A stretch of DNA of 64,000 nt from Diplodia intermedia (lineage: Eukaryota; Ascomycota; Dothideomycetes; Botryosphaeriales; Botryosphaeriaceae): positions 1 through 64,000 of the forward strand of contig JAKEKT010000050.1 of the NCBI GenBank assembly GCA_021495925.1. Direction: 5' to 3'. The position numbers were made by a program, and so were the translations under genes. Below are positions 1-11,289 of the stretch, piece by piece. Every line of letters begins with the position of its first letter. Position 1 is the stretch's first letter. Below the pieces are notes generated by a model, which did no database searches, was not told the DNA's origin, and worked only from the letters and a program-made list of their open reading frames with translations.

Positions 1-102
1 GGATCCGTCCGCACAACTTTGCTTCTTCTACCTCTACCACCCCGCAGACCCCCGCCGCGTTCGCCGCCGGTGTCTCGCGACGCGAACCGGTTCTTTCCTT
101 TC

Positions 103-136
<34 letters not shown>

Positions 137-150
137 CGCTCGCTCGCTCG
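103..150. repeat. (CTGG)n/(CTCG)n tetranucleotide repeat
   Basis: About eight CTGG units run directly into four CTCG units. It is a simple-sequence tract with no gene attached to it. Confidence 0.9.
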
Positions 151-886
151 ATGAGATGGATGACGGGCTGGAGCATATCTTCCTCGCTTTGTCGCGATCC
201 CACCGGCACGTCCACTAGCGCCGCGCCGCCGCAACAGCTTGTAGGGAAATTATAACAATCAAACCTTGTTATCTCTAGTTGAAGATTGAGAGTCGCACGT
301 AGTAATTTGCCCAGAATAGTAAACCTAATTGGGCTTAGTCCCACTCTGTTGTATGATAGTCTCTACTAGCTGTGAAGCCCCTTCGCTAGTCAATCCATTA
401 AGGCATCAACATCCCTACATGGGCAGTTGAAGCAGATAGCTTGACATAGATGCGAATCTCGAACCCCGTATACACACGTCCGGATACGAGACTCCACCGC
501 TACGTGATTTTGAATCGAGCTGGTGGAAGAGCCTGGTGGATCACGACGAGCGAGGCTGGGGGATGGATACTCAGAAACCCGAAGTGATCCGCCAGAGCAG
601 ACGTAGGAGCAGGACCAGAGACGCCAGTAGTTTTATTATAGTGGCTCTATCGTCGCGTGCATTCTGCCCAGAACAAACGTTTTCGAGGCAATTTCTTCCT
701 TAGATAGCAACGCCACACACCCTGTCCAAGCGCCGTGGCGTTTTAGGCTCGAGCACAATACCGTATACGAGAGAGCGATTGCATGATAGCATTCGGACCG
801 GTACTTCATATAGGCTTACCGGGCCGGTGCGCCAGCTAGTCTTATCTTCGTATTCTTTTTGCGTTCCGGCAGAAACGCTTGCGATT

Positions 887-902
887 GGCCGGCCGGCCGG
901 CC
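887..902. repeat. GGCC x4 palindrome
   Basis: Four head-to-tail GGCC units give a 16-nt perfect self-complementary tract. No gene context is visible. Confidence 0.8.
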
Positions 903-1296
903 GTGGCTGTTACTCTTTTTGGAAGGTCTACTCACTCCTCAAGTCACGGGTATACTGGTGCATCATGCGGCCTTGCATTATTTCTTTGACTTCTTTTCGT
1001 CCAAACGATTTATGTATGTACAAATGCGGCGCCTGCGGGAGTATATGTACTGCGATAATCCCTAAGCCTCTATCCGCAACGGGGCTGTCTCTAGCTGTTA
1101 TTTTGGAGCGATAACAACCCATTTAGCGTGTTTGAAGCTCCCTCTCCTTCTTCTCTCCTTGCCTTTGGTATCGCATTAACCCTCGCCTCATGTAACGTCT
1201 CACCTCTCGGTTTCAACGTTATTTCCAGATTAAGACGCTTCTCAAACAGCAGCACACAAAGTACCATTGTTTCCATTCACTCACCATCCAACCCTT

Positions 1297-2805
1297 TCAC
1301 AACCTCGCCTCCACCGCAGGCGCTGCCGCCTCCCCGGTCTTCTCCGCGTCCGGATCCGCCACGAAATCCAACCACGGCCCGGCCCTCGAAAACACACCGT
1401 ACAGATCGGCTTTCCGGCCGTCGGGAATATACGGGCTCACCCAACGCGACGCCATCTTCAGGTACCACGTATCCTGCGCCTCGTAGCGAGTGACGACGCC
1501 AGACAGCGTGACGACCGTCTCGGCGCGGCTGCGGTGGTGCGCCTCGTAGGTGGCGTCAAAGAGCTCTTGGAGCTGCGACGTCGTCGGCGAGGGCGAGAGA
1601 GACAGGAGGTGGTGCAGACCGTTGGTGAGGCGCACGATGCCTTCGTAGGCCGTGTTGGCGCCGAGGCCGGGGTTGACGGTTGCCTTTTTATCGAGTCAGT
1701 CTGGGATGTGGAGGACGAGAGGGAGGATGGGGGAAGAGAAGGGGGGCGTACCTTGTGCACCGCATCTCCGACCAGCACGACGCGGCCGTTGCTCCACTTC
1801 TTGCTCACGCCCTCCTCGAGCGGCGCCAGCGTCGCGCGCACTCTGGTATCCCACAGGTCCTGCAATGTGTAGCCCGGCCCGATGACCGTCTTACTGTACT
1901 TGGCCACTAGCGCCGCCGCGTCGTCCTGAGAGAAGCGCGGCACGTCGGGCATCCGCGCAACCTTGTCCATCTTGACATAGAAAAACCAGAAGAGCAGGCC
2001 CGGCACGCCGGCGGTCGAGAAGGACGAGTGGTAGTCGTAGTACGACGTGTGGATCATGCCGTCGGCCATCATCGGCTTGGACGGGTCGTTCTTGGACACG
2101 CCGAAGAGGCATTTGTACTCGGCGGTGAAGCCTGCGAGACGAAGGAGTATCAGAAGATGCACTGTAGTTTCCGCGGAGAAAGCGGGAGATCCTTACCCTC
2201 CTTGATCTCCTTCCCCAGATCCGGCTGCGTCTTGGCAACCTCGTCGGCCATCAGGTTGCGCACGTGGCTGTGGACGCCGTCGGAGCCAACCAGGATGCTG
2301 CCCTCAATGGTCTCGCCGGTGGTCGTGGTGACGGTGACGCCATTCTCCGACTCGGCGTACGTCGCGACGGCTGTATTGTCGCGGATCTTGGACTTGTCCT
2401 GGACGTGCTTGTAGAGGATCTTGATGGCCTCGCAGCGCTCCAGGAAGACCCATGGGCGGCCCATCCTACGGCACATCAATATGCAATGCTTGCGCAATTG
2501 GGCTTTCTAACATACTTTTCGTAGATGTCGGCAAACAGGCGCGAATCCTCGAAACACTTTCCATTCTCGTCAAAGTGCTGGCGGTACAGGATGGGCACGG
2601 TCGTGTTCTTGATGTCCTCCCACACGCCCAGCTGCTCAAAGACCTTGATCGAGTGCGGCTGGAAGCCGATCGAGGCGCCCAGCTGCGGGCCGATCTCGCC
2701 CTTCTCCAGCAGCACGTAGTCGATGCCGGCGCGCTCGAGGCAGAGGGCAAGCATCAGGCCACCCAGGCTGCCGCCGGCGATGATGACCTTGAAAGAGGAG
2801 GACAT
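1297..2805 (-). CDS. FAD-dependent monooxygenase (class A, salicylate hydroxylase-like)
   Basis: Four exons read on the minus strand: 2805-2516, 2465-2197, 2131-1752, 1683-1297, giving 441 residues. The protein should bind FAD and use NAD(P)H and O2 to hydroxylate a small, probably aromatic or polyketide-type substrate. Visible motifs are the N-terminal dinucleotide loop GGSLGG (residues 11-16) followed by E of the first Rossmann strand, the middle GSDGVHSHVR block (the usual GD/DG region), and GDAVHK (308-313) running into NPGLGAN, the FAD-ribityl motif, which is split by the last intron. The start was placed at MSSSF because the FAD fold begins at residue 5; an in-frame upstream Met at 2976 would add 57 residues of low-complexity sequence. 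Length fits the family. The substrate cannot be told from sequence. Confidence 0.85.
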
Positions 2806-4111
2806 GACGAACGTGCCGGATGCGGTGGTGTGAAACTGGTTGGGAGAGAGAGTGTAAGAGATTGGCGGGGCTGGGAGGCGGGTTTGGAAGCTACCCTGGC
2901 GTCGGGGGGCAGGTGCAAGGGAGCGTGGAAGGAAGCTGCTGTTCTGGGCAGGCGGCAGAAGGCATCTTTTCTGCACGCAGGACTGGCAGGCGCGGTTAAA
3001 TAGTCCGTGCGGGCTCTCTGGTGTAGCTGGCGATGGGTAGCATGCGGCGAGGCTTCCTCGTTGGTATGAGGGCCATGAGTCGACCGCGTGGACTAGCTGG
3101 TTTCAAAGATAACTGATTGGCAAAGCCATGACAAGAGCAGTCGATCTCACAGTCGACGGCGGGTTTCTGCAGGCAGACAAAGTGCGTGGGGAGCGCCAGC
3201 CAATGGGGGAATTCGGGTGAGATGCGGCACAGCGGGCTGTCTGTGCGCCGGGCGATGAAAACCGCAGCGGTTCTGTACTGTGCACGCCGGCGACCATGCG
3301 ATTGTGAGATAGGCCCTGTTCGTGGCTGCATGGCACCTCACTCGGCGCAACAGAAGGGACGGCTGACGACGCAGGGGCGCCGACTGAACAAGCCTTGGCC
3401 TGGCCAGGGTCCATCAGGCGCGAGTCAAGCCGCAACCGGCAGCGGACGGGCGGCAGTCGGCTCGAGCGGGCCACCGGGCTCAGCGGCGGCCCCGTTGGCT
3501 GCCGTTCCGCGGAGCGTTCGTGGGGCAGATGGGACCACTTTCGCTTTCATGGCCACCGGGACTGCCCCCGCCCAGCCAACGACAGCCCGCGGCGGTGAGG
3601 CTGCGCATCTCCGCCGTGTCCCCTCTGCCAGGTACCCCATGTCCAGCAATGCCAACTGCGCAACCGACTTCGGCATTTGGCAGCCTCTCTGCCGGCTGCT
3701 CAGGCCTCAGCGGCGGCGCTCCCGTCTCGCGCGCCACAGCCCGTCCTCCAGCGCACAAGGGCCAGGCGTGCCGCGCCTCCCTGACTCGAGTGCTGTGGGA
3801 ACATCCCAGGCATAATGAGGCCGCTTATTTGTCCAGAGAGCCAGCAGCTTCGTCGCCCTGATGCCATGGCAGCTCCGCGGAGAGTCAGCCGTCGCCCGGC
3901 GCCCGATGGCGCAATGCTTTGCGGCATGCCGTCCTTAACAATCGCCAATCGCGAGGCCCGGGATTTTCTGATGCCCCGACTTTTGCGAGCAAAAAGCACC
4001 CTCGACAGGGGCGCCTCGCTACTTCCCTTTAATTAGCACTCAACCGTCCACGTGGATATCAGTCTGCTCCACCGACCTCCTCCGATCGTGTTCTCTGCGC
4101 AGCCTGTCGAG
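2806..4111. other. Intergenic, shared upstream region of divergent genes
   Basis: GC-rich stretch between the monooxygenase (-) and the 7TM gene (+), whose starts face each other. Open frames on both strands up to about 210 codons are typical of GC-rich non-coding DNA and have no recognisable domain. One CCAAT pentamer lies at 3200-3204. Confidence 0.55.
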
Positions 4112-6205
4112 ATGCCCGTGGCACTCGAGCCGCAGCAGCTGTTGACATGGTTCGACCAAAGAGATGACCAAAATGCGGCCTACACGCCCGCCGATATCCC
4201 CATCGCAGGCAGAATCATGTCTGTAAGTCTCAAGCCCGTCCACGGGACGCGCTCCAGCTGACGGTGGCGTAGATGATCCTGTCGCTTGTAACGCTGTGCG
4301 TGCTGTCCGTGTGCATCACTCGCCGCATCCAAAACATCCACCGCTGGTCGACGGTTCCGCTGGGCGCGTGGTACATCCTGTTGATCTACGTCGACTCCTT
4401 TCTCTTCGTCTTCATCACCGCCGTCTTCAAGGATGTCGGCCTCAACGAGACCGTGTCCATCTGCAGAGGCGCCATCCTGCTTTGTTTGACTCTGTACCTG
4501 TCGACAAAGGTGTGCGTTTACCTTTTCCTGGTCGAGAAAGCCGTGAGTGGATCCCACCATGCATATGCAGGTCCATCGCACGCTTACCATGCTCGGATTA
4601 GTACATTGTGCGCGGTAGCAACACCTCGAGGTACAAGGACAAGCTGTACATGTTCAACATCTGCGGCGCCATGGGGCCGTACGGCGTCCTTGCCATCCTG
4701 AACATCGTCTGGTAAATAAGTCCAAACCACTTCCGAATCGAGCTTACTCTGCCTAGGAGATTCTCGCATGTCAAGAACGGCACCTGCGTCATCGGCATGG
4801 AGAAGAAAGCCCTCATGCCGCTCATCATCTTTGACGTTGCCGTCAACGTCTATCTGACGACCCTCTTCATCGTGCCACTTCGCCGTAAGTACTACTGCTC
4901 GTCTCCGTCTTCCCTGTGCATCATAATCGCTAACCGTTCGGCGCAAAGAGCTGTACTCGTACAAGACCAGCCAAACCGGCACCCTGCACACCATGGCCGT
5001 CCGCACCTTCTTCGGTTCCTGCGCCACCCTGACCTCATCCATCGCCAATCTGACACTACTTATGGTCCTTGATGGCGAGCCTGCATGGGTTTGCTTCTTG
5101 AGTTGCAATGCCGAGAGTATGTTGAGCACACCCTTCCGTGTACAAGAGAAGAGTAGGAGAAAGGAAAGAAAAGAAAGACAGAAAAATCACACACCCATCT
5201 CATGAGCATCGATCCCCAGAGACGCAACGCCATGGAAAGGAAAAAACAAAAAGGGCCAAAAGCGCCTGAAGAAAAAAGAAGTCGTCACTAACAGTTGGGA
5301 ACCGAAAAGTCCTCTTCTCCGTCCTCACCCTCCACTGGGTCACCTCGCGCGACCGCACCGGCCAAACCACCAACCGCAGCTACAGCCGCTCCAACGGCGA
5401 GCCCGGCCCGGCGGCCGCGGGCGGCGGCGGCGGCGGCGGCTCCAACTCGCGCTCGTACTACACGCGCTCCCGCGACGACCAACGCATCATCGGCACCGAA
5501 ACCCTCATCTCCGACCACTACCAAGACCGCGCCGCCAACCACCACCACCAACACACCCGCAGCAAATCCGCCAGCATCAGCGTATGGCCGGACGACGACG
5601 ACGACGACCACGACGTCGACGTCGAGGCGGCGCACGACCACAACGGCGGCTGCGGCAACGGCGGCCCTCTCGGCGCGTCGCCGTGGCCCGAAGACACGCG
5701 GGCGGTGGTGAGCGCGCAGTGCGGCCGCGCCGACGTCGACGCCGTCGTCGACGCCGACCCCGCCGCCGCCGAGGGCATCGCGCTCGGCCGCATCGTCGTG
5801 ACCAAGCAGAGCGAGTTGCGGGCGCTGACGAGGGAGGAGGAGAGGCGCGAGCAGAGGGCGGCGGCGATGCTGTCGGCGGCGGCGGCGGCGAGGGCGGGAG
5901 AGGAAGAGGAGGAGCGCGAGAGGAGGCGGCGGCATCATCGGAGGTCCGCGAAGGCGGTGATCATGAGGGATGGTCGCCGTGGGAGCCGCGGCGCTGCTAC
6001 TACCTTTGTTGCGGGCGCGGGCGTCGTCGTGGCGGCGGCGATGGGGGCGGGTGGGAGTGGGGGGAGTGGGAGTGGCGAGGTTAGCGATGATGCGGCGTCG
6101 GGGTGTACGGCGGGCGGGGGGGATGATGGGGTCGGGAGGGATGTGCGCGAGGGGAGTACGGATGGGATGATTTTGGCCGCGCCTGGCCCGGTGCATATGG
6201 TTTGA
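4112..6205 (+). CDS. Fungal seven-transmembrane (GPCR-like) protein with long low-complexity tail
   Basis: Six exons: 4112-4222, 4273-4542, 4602-4711, 4757-4884, 4949-5116, 5310-6205; 560 residues. Seven hydrophobic segments can be counted: MILSLVTLCVLSVCIT, the WYILLIYVDSFLF segment, LLCLTLYLSTKVCVYLFLVE followed by KAYIVRG at the end of the third helix, MFNICGAMGPYGVLAILNIV, LIIFDVAVNVYLTTLFIV, the SSIANLTLLMVL segment, and a last one ending LFSVLTLHW. The roughly 260-residue C-terminus is cytosolic in this topology and is low complexity: Gly run, Asp run, Ala/Glu/Arg-rich charged stretch, then Gly/Ser. The last acceptor is set at 5309 because a ctaac branch-like box sits at 5288-5292; an AG at 5293-5294 is also in frame and would add five residues. 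Ligand and G-protein coupling are unknown; it is a plausible receptor-type membrane protein. Confidence 0.75.
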
Positions 6206-7154
6206 AGAGGTGATGATGTCGATGCCCCCGTGTGATAGATGAGATGTTTGTGTGTGTTGTTGGGCGTTGGTGGCGGTGACTGCTAGATCGTCATACCCTC
6301 GTGTACAGCTCCGATGTTTATGTACAAGTTTTGATGTTTTTTTTCTGGGGGTTTTTGGTGTTATGGGGAGATTGGGCTTGAGACGGTTTTCTTGGGGTGG
6401 TACGTACTGCGGGTCGAAGGGGTCGATGTGTTAGTATGTATAGTAGGGCATGGCATGGCATGGTACGGCATGAGCCCGTAGACGGCAGAAACGATGCGAA
6501 GTGTTCTCTCAACACCGTGCACACCGGGCGGACGTACCTGTTATGAAATTCAACTCTCCCGAGGGTCAGCTTTGGCGTATGTACCCGAACCGGTTCCAGC
6601 TACCAGGCTCTTGGGTAAGGCGGGCTTGCGTGGTAACTTCTGGGGCGGATCCTCGGTCCGTGGCACCGAGAGATTTCCTCACGACCGGGTTGGTGCCGTG
6701 TGGAGCTGGCTACGAGCTCGTATTAATGGACGTTGATGACGTTACCGAGCCGGGCTCCTGGTGTCACGGACATGGCGTGTGTATGCTGTACACGCTGATG
6801 GAAAAGAAATTTCAAGCTCAGTCAAGGTTCTACCAGTGTTCGTTTCCCCTTTGTTGAGGCCTGCGTCGCAGTGTAGTCCGACTGGATAGTGTTCGATCGC
6901 GACACTCGTCAGTATGAAGGATATGCATGGCGAAAGGAAGGTAAAAATCAAAAGCATTAACATTGATACTACTGGTAAGTCCGTATTCCGATCCCGTCGC
7001 TGTTCTCATCCAACTGTCTGTGACTTCAACGCCTGCTCAGCAAAGTCATGGTTGCTGGCGTAGTCCATATTCCGACCCCGTCACTGTTCTCACCCGACTG
7101 TCTGTGACTACAACGCCTGCCCAGCAAAATCATGGTCACTGGCGTACTCCGTCT
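6206..7154. other. Intergenic between convergent genes
   Basis: 3' flanks of the 7TM gene (+) and the first 2EXR gene (-). No supported gene. It contains an 84-bp tandem duplication at 6978-7145, listed separately. Confidence 0.6.
6978..7145. repeat. 84-bp direct tandem duplication
   Basis: Units 6978-7061 and 7062-7145 align without gaps. I count ten differences, nine of them transitions and one transversion. The repeat abuts the 3' end of the 2EXR gene (stop at 7155), and the sequence after unit 2 still begins with a TCCGT-TTC match to the unit start, hinting at a decayed third copy. Confidence 0.9.
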
Positions 7155-8312
7155 TCAAGCCCCAGTATCGAACTCGATCAGGCTGTCAGTCTCGCCACCA
7201 TCACTCAAATCCCAGTCCTCTCCATCCGAATCCCCAAGCTCCCGTTGCAGAGGGCCGACCCGAGACCCCGCGCGAAACCTAAAATCCCTCGGCACAGGGA
7301 GCGGCAAGTCCTCCTCCCCCCCGCGGCCAACACGCCTCGACGAAGCGCCTCTGATCAGGGGCGCCAGACGCACCGGCGGCGGCAACAGCGACCTCCCGCG
7401 GGCATCGTCGTGGCACTCGACGACGACGACGCGGTCCGCGGTGCGCCTCCACAGCACGCCGCCGCGCGTCCGGACGGCGAGGTGGCGGCGGGTGACGCGG
7501 ATGTTCGCCGCAGTCGCCCGCGGCGGCGCGTTCTGCAGCAGCCACCGGCGCAGCACGGCGGTCCAGCGCACCATGGACCGGCCGCCGCCGTCGTCGTGGC
7601 GCGCGTCGGCCTCCCACCGCACCGCGAGCGACCCGACGCGGCGCAGCCGGAACAGCGCCGTGCAGAGCGGGTGCAGCGTCCTGTGGTGCCGCGGCGCGGC
7701 GCCGCCGAGGCGCAGCGAGAGGTGCGCCAGCGCGCCCGGCACGTGGCGGTTGATGGCGGCCACGAGGTCGGCGACCTGGGTTGGGTGGATGTGGCGCCCG
7801 AAGGGGCGGCGCTGGCGGCGCCCGATCTCGAGCTCGCCGTCCATGAGGAAGAGCTCGAGCGACTGGAGGCGCGCGAGGGCTGACGCCGGGCGGTCGTGGA
7901 AGAAGGCGGCGCAGGCGCCCAGGCTCAGGGTGGTGTTGACGGCGCCCGTGGCCATGGGCGCGTTGCTGGCACGGGTCCCCGCGACGTTCGGGGCGAAGGA
8001 GAAGGTGTTTTGCGAGTAGAAGATCGAGGAGGCCTCGCGGTGGACTTGGCGGTTTACCAGGAACACGTTGGTGAAGGCGCGGAACCCCTGCTTGGGCGTG
8101 GCCTCGTAAGTCATGTTCCGGGGATCCATGTTGTTGATGTATGTGAAAGCTCTGCGGGCTTTGAACGGGATGCCGGCAAAGGGGATATCTGTGGGGCGAG
8201 CCCTGATGAACCGAGCAGTGATGTTGACCTTTGGGCGGACCAGCATCATCTCGTAGATCCTGTTGCGAATCTCTCCGGGAAGGTCCAGGAAGCGGAACGT
8301 GTTTGCGTCCAT
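7155..8312 (-). CDS. 2EXR / F-box-like domain protein (paralogue A)
   Basis: Single exon, 385 residues, no intron needed. The N-terminus FRFLDLPGEIRNRIYEMML (residues 6-24) and the later LVNRQVHREASSIFYSQNTF block (about 88-107) are the two hallmarks of the fungal 2EXR family: a helix resembling an F-box core and the conserved NRQ-EA--Y motif. Members are thought to be adaptor-like proteins, but function is unproven. A block VVVECHDDARGRS lies at about 300-312. The C-terminus is acidic and ends in EDWDLSDGGETDSL plus a few residues. Both blocks recur in the two 2EXR genes at 59.9-63.3 kb, so these are paralogues. The middle part is unusually GC-rich and Arg-rich for the family. Confidence 0.8.
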   Translation of the reverse strand: MDANTFRFLDLPGEIRNRIYEMMLVRPKVNITARFIRARPTDIPFAGIPFKARRAFTYINNMDPRNMTYEATPKQGFRAFTNVFLVNRQVHREASSIFYSQNTFSFAPNVAGTRASNAPMATGAVNTTLSLGACAAFFHDRPASALARLQSLELFLMDGELEIGRRQRRPFGRHIHPTQVADLVAAINRHVPGALAHLSLRLGGAAPRHHRTLHPLCTALFRLRRVGSLAVRWEADARHDDGGGRSMVRWTAVLRRWLLQNAPPRATAANIRVTRRHLAVRTRGGVLWRRTADRVVVVECHDDARGRSLLPPPVRLAPLIRGASSRRVGRGGEEDLPLPVPRDFRFRAGSRVGPLQRELGDSDGEDWDLSDGGETDSLIEFDTGA

Positions 8313-8591
8313 GGTTAAGATCGACTGCCGGAGCGCTGTATCAGATTGCTGGTTTGAATGAGGTGAGCAAGACTGACCTTTTCGAAGTTGAAAGCGGAAA
8401 CTTGGGCGGGTGGCAGCCAGCTATTGTCTTGAGAGGCCGTCGATGGTTGAAAAGTTTCGGTGCAGCAATGCCTGTCGAAGACTTTTTATGGGCGAGCTGT
8501 ACGATCATTGCATAGGTAGAGTGAGCAAGCTCCGCCACGTAACACAGTGGGTAGACGTATATGTGTGTTAAGACTGCACATTCGAATCTGA

Positions 8592-10571
8592 TTAGGTCAC
8601 AATCTCCGTCATCAAGTCCTCTGGCCACCTCGGCTGATCCACGCCATTCGTCCTTGTGCTGACATTGAATCCCAGCTTGACCCTTTGCTCGTCGGGGACA
8701 CCGTCGGCCACTTCAAACTTGGCGACAGGCTTAGGGGTGCGGATTGGATGGCCCAAGTATCCAGACGGACGCTCCTCGAAGAATTCGGGCTTGAACAGCA
8801 CATGGCTGCTGTTCTTCTTCATCATGGCCAGAAAACGCGGGAGCGTGTAGAGCATGTGATGGTAGTGCCGGAACACCTGCTTCCCGTTGCGCGCCCACAC
8901 ATCCTCCCATACGGCTTGCGGGTAGGTGCCGACACTGTTGACCAGCCACTGAGAGTAGTAATTCAGAGCAATCTGCCTTAGCGTCAGTGGAGAGTCCACC
9001 AGCCTAGAGGACTACTCACATCGACTTTGTAGGAGCCGCCGTGCTGGGCCCGGCGCATGATGGCATCGAGCGTACCCACGATACCGCAGATGCCAGTGCA
9101 GTAGTCCGAGTTCGGGAAGACGGGAGTTACGGGCTCGTCATTGCCCATGGCGCGTCCAAACTCCATGGAGACGCCGCAGTTCTGCAGAATCGTCAGCCTT
9201 CTCTTCTTCACAGCCGTCCTTGGTCGTCAGCTCACCGCATCACTGATCTGCTGCCACCCGCTTCGGTAGCTCCAAGGACCATGCCAGCCGTACGCGTTCT
9301 CCCGCACCACAATGAGACCTCTATCCCGATCCTTGCAGATATCGAACAGCCCTTCGTACGAGAACCCATACTTGTCCAGCACGCCCGGACGATACCCAGT
9401 CACGACCACATCCGCCTCCTTGATCAACTCGACACACTTCCCCCGATCGCCCTCGTCCCTGAAATCCAAGCACGCATTCCACTTGCCCCAGTTCAGATCG
9501 ACAAAGCAGCCGTGATGGTCCGTCACGTGCGGGCCCGTCACGCGCATCACGCTGGCGCCCAGCTCGGCCAAGCCCCTCGTCGTCGCCGGCGCCGCCACCA
9601 TGCGCGTCAGGTCCACCACCTTCAGCCCGGCCAGCGGCCTCTGGGGTCCCGTCTTCAACGACCCCCCGTCGTGGTACTCCGGCCACCACCCGGGCGCCTG
9701 CCGCCCCGGCGCGAAGAAGAACGCATCCACCTCCCACAGCCCCACGCCGGCGTTCGCCCTCCCGTGCTCGCTCGCCGCGTACTCGGCCGCGGTCCAGCAC
9801 ACGGTGCCCGCCTGGCGCGCGCCGTCGCTCGCCGCGCGCTGCAGGTCGTCCGCGCGCCACGCGCCCACCGCCTCGACGAAGGGCGCGCACGCCTCGTCGT
9901 GATCGTCCGTTTCGCCATCGCCGTCGAGCGGCAGCCCCAGCATGCGCAACGTCGGCGCCGGGTCCATGGAGCCGTGCACGTGGAAGAAGCGGCCGTCGGC
10001 GCAGCGGTAGATGTTGGTCGCCGCCGTGCGGTGCGCCGAGCCCAGGTGGTCGTGCCGGTCCCAGTGGGTGGGGAACTTGGCGTCGGCGAGGGCGGCGAGG
10101 GTGGTGTTGCTGGACGGCCGCGCGACGCCGAAGGGTTCGCCGCCGAGGGTGTTGGTGATGAGGGACATGAAGAAGAGTTGGGCGTGGTCGCTGGAAAGGG
10201 CGGGGGCGCGGTTAGTGGGGGGTTTGGGGGTGTGTTGTTGTTGTTGTTGTGAAAGAGACGGGTCTTGATTACGTGTTGATGGTGACTTTTTGAGGCTGTA
10301 CGTTGTACTTTCGCGCGAGGAGGACGTTCACCATTGTGGCTTCCAGCGCTTTGAGAGACGACACGCTCTCGGCGAAGCGCCAGTTGATGGGCACCGACGG
10401 CAGCCTGGATCCCTCAAACCTCACATTGCCGGCCAGCTCTTGCGCCTCCGGCGGCAGGAGCTTGGCAATCAGCGGGTTCTTGAGGATTCCTTCACGGAAG
10501 ATGCGCTCTGTTTCTTCGGGGATGGAGTAGGAGGCGACGTCTTCCTCGACGGCCCCGTTTGTGGTCGTCAT
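8592..10571 (-). CDS. CaiB/BaiF (family III) CoA-transferase, double-length fungal type
   Basis: Exons on the minus strand: 10571-10273, 10190-9236, 9181-9020, 8972-8592; 598 residues. Family III CoA-transferases move CoA between organic acids through an acyl-aspartyl intermediate. The centre carries LAGLKVVDLTRMVAAPATTR, the usual domain start (G-KV-D--R---GP), and the likely catalytic aspartate is Asp444 in NSDYCTG, followed by G-V--LDA--RR---G. The N-terminal 300 residues look like a second, partly degenerate half, as in other long fungal members. It lies head to head with the AtuA-like gene about 720 bp away, suggesting joint control and a role in activating the acid that the AtuA pathway handles. 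Related enzymes include alpha-methylacyl-CoA racemase; the GG-rich loop and length favour transferase. No peroxisomal SKL-type C-terminus is present. Confidence 0.85.
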
Positions 10572-11289
10572 TGTGCTGTGGTCGGATGCTCAACTGCGCT
10601 GAGAGAAGTGGGGAAGGCGTGGTCTTAAGTAAGAGCGCATCTCGAATAGCATCGGTCGATGCTGGATGGATTTCCCCGGCGCGGAGAGACATCGATTACG
10701 GATCTCGGAGCCGGGGTTGCGGCCCAAAAGTGGGCGGGTTCTTATTTTTGGCATCGGCGGAGGCTCGAGTCAAAGGCACATCGATTCGCAGAAAATCGGC
10801 ACGGCGGGCTGGAAACAACGGGCGGCAGCCTTGCCATATACGGGACAGTTGCGGGGCGCGGAAAGCGGAGACGGGCTCCGACCCCTGACCATCATGGACC
10901 ATGGACCATGGACCCTTGGAATCCTCCTCCCGCGCTCCCGCGCTCCCGCGCCGCGCTCGCAGCGGCTATCCCAGGCCGGCAGCATGACACGGTCTTGGGT
11001 GTTCGAAACATATCACTTCTCTCGATCAGCGGGCGGCGGCCGAATCACGCACTGCGCCCTCGAGCTCGTCCCCACCGCATCGGCCCGCGCTTCCCTTTGC
11101 AGCCGATCGCGGTGGGGTGCGCCGGCCCATTGCGCCCCTTTTGACCGTTTCACTGTCTCCATGGGCGTGGTTTCTTTTCCCTCCTGAGCTGCCCGCTTGC
11201 ATAGCTTTACACAATTTTGTCCAATAAAACGTGCGCGTCCCACAGCCTCGCCTCCAGCCTTCCTACTCCATCTTGCCATATCCGCTCTC
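10572..11289. promoter_or_regulatory. Shared divergent promoter region of CoA-transferase and AtuA-like genes
   Basis: The two genes start 718 bp apart in opposite directions, so this is the only upstream sequence for both. It includes a short iteration of ATGGACC near 10892-10912 and a CCAATAAAA box about 70 bp before the AtuA start. GC-rich open frames crossing it have no domain and are not called as genes. Confidence 0.5.

Larger units (their letters stand above)
1..1296. other. Non-coding left flank
   Basis: No convincing gene is visible. Open frames here are short, have no recognisable domain and lack intron structure. The stretch holds a tetranucleotide repeat (103-150) and a GGCC-repeat palindrome (887-902), listed separately. 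The right end is the 3' side of the FAD monooxygenase gene. Confidence 0.6.

Noticed and set aside
5288..6196. 302-codon minus-strand frame
   Set aside because: Antisense to the GC-rich tail of the 7TM gene; composed of simple Arg, Pro, Val and Ala runs.
8540..8600. TTCGAATC box suggestive of a tRNA B box
   Set aside because: No matching A box at the right distance and no cloverleaf can be drawn.
9041..10252. 403-codon plus-strand frame
   Set aside because: Antisense to the CoA-transferase; Arg/Pro/His-rich composition typical of a shadow frame and runs through its intron.
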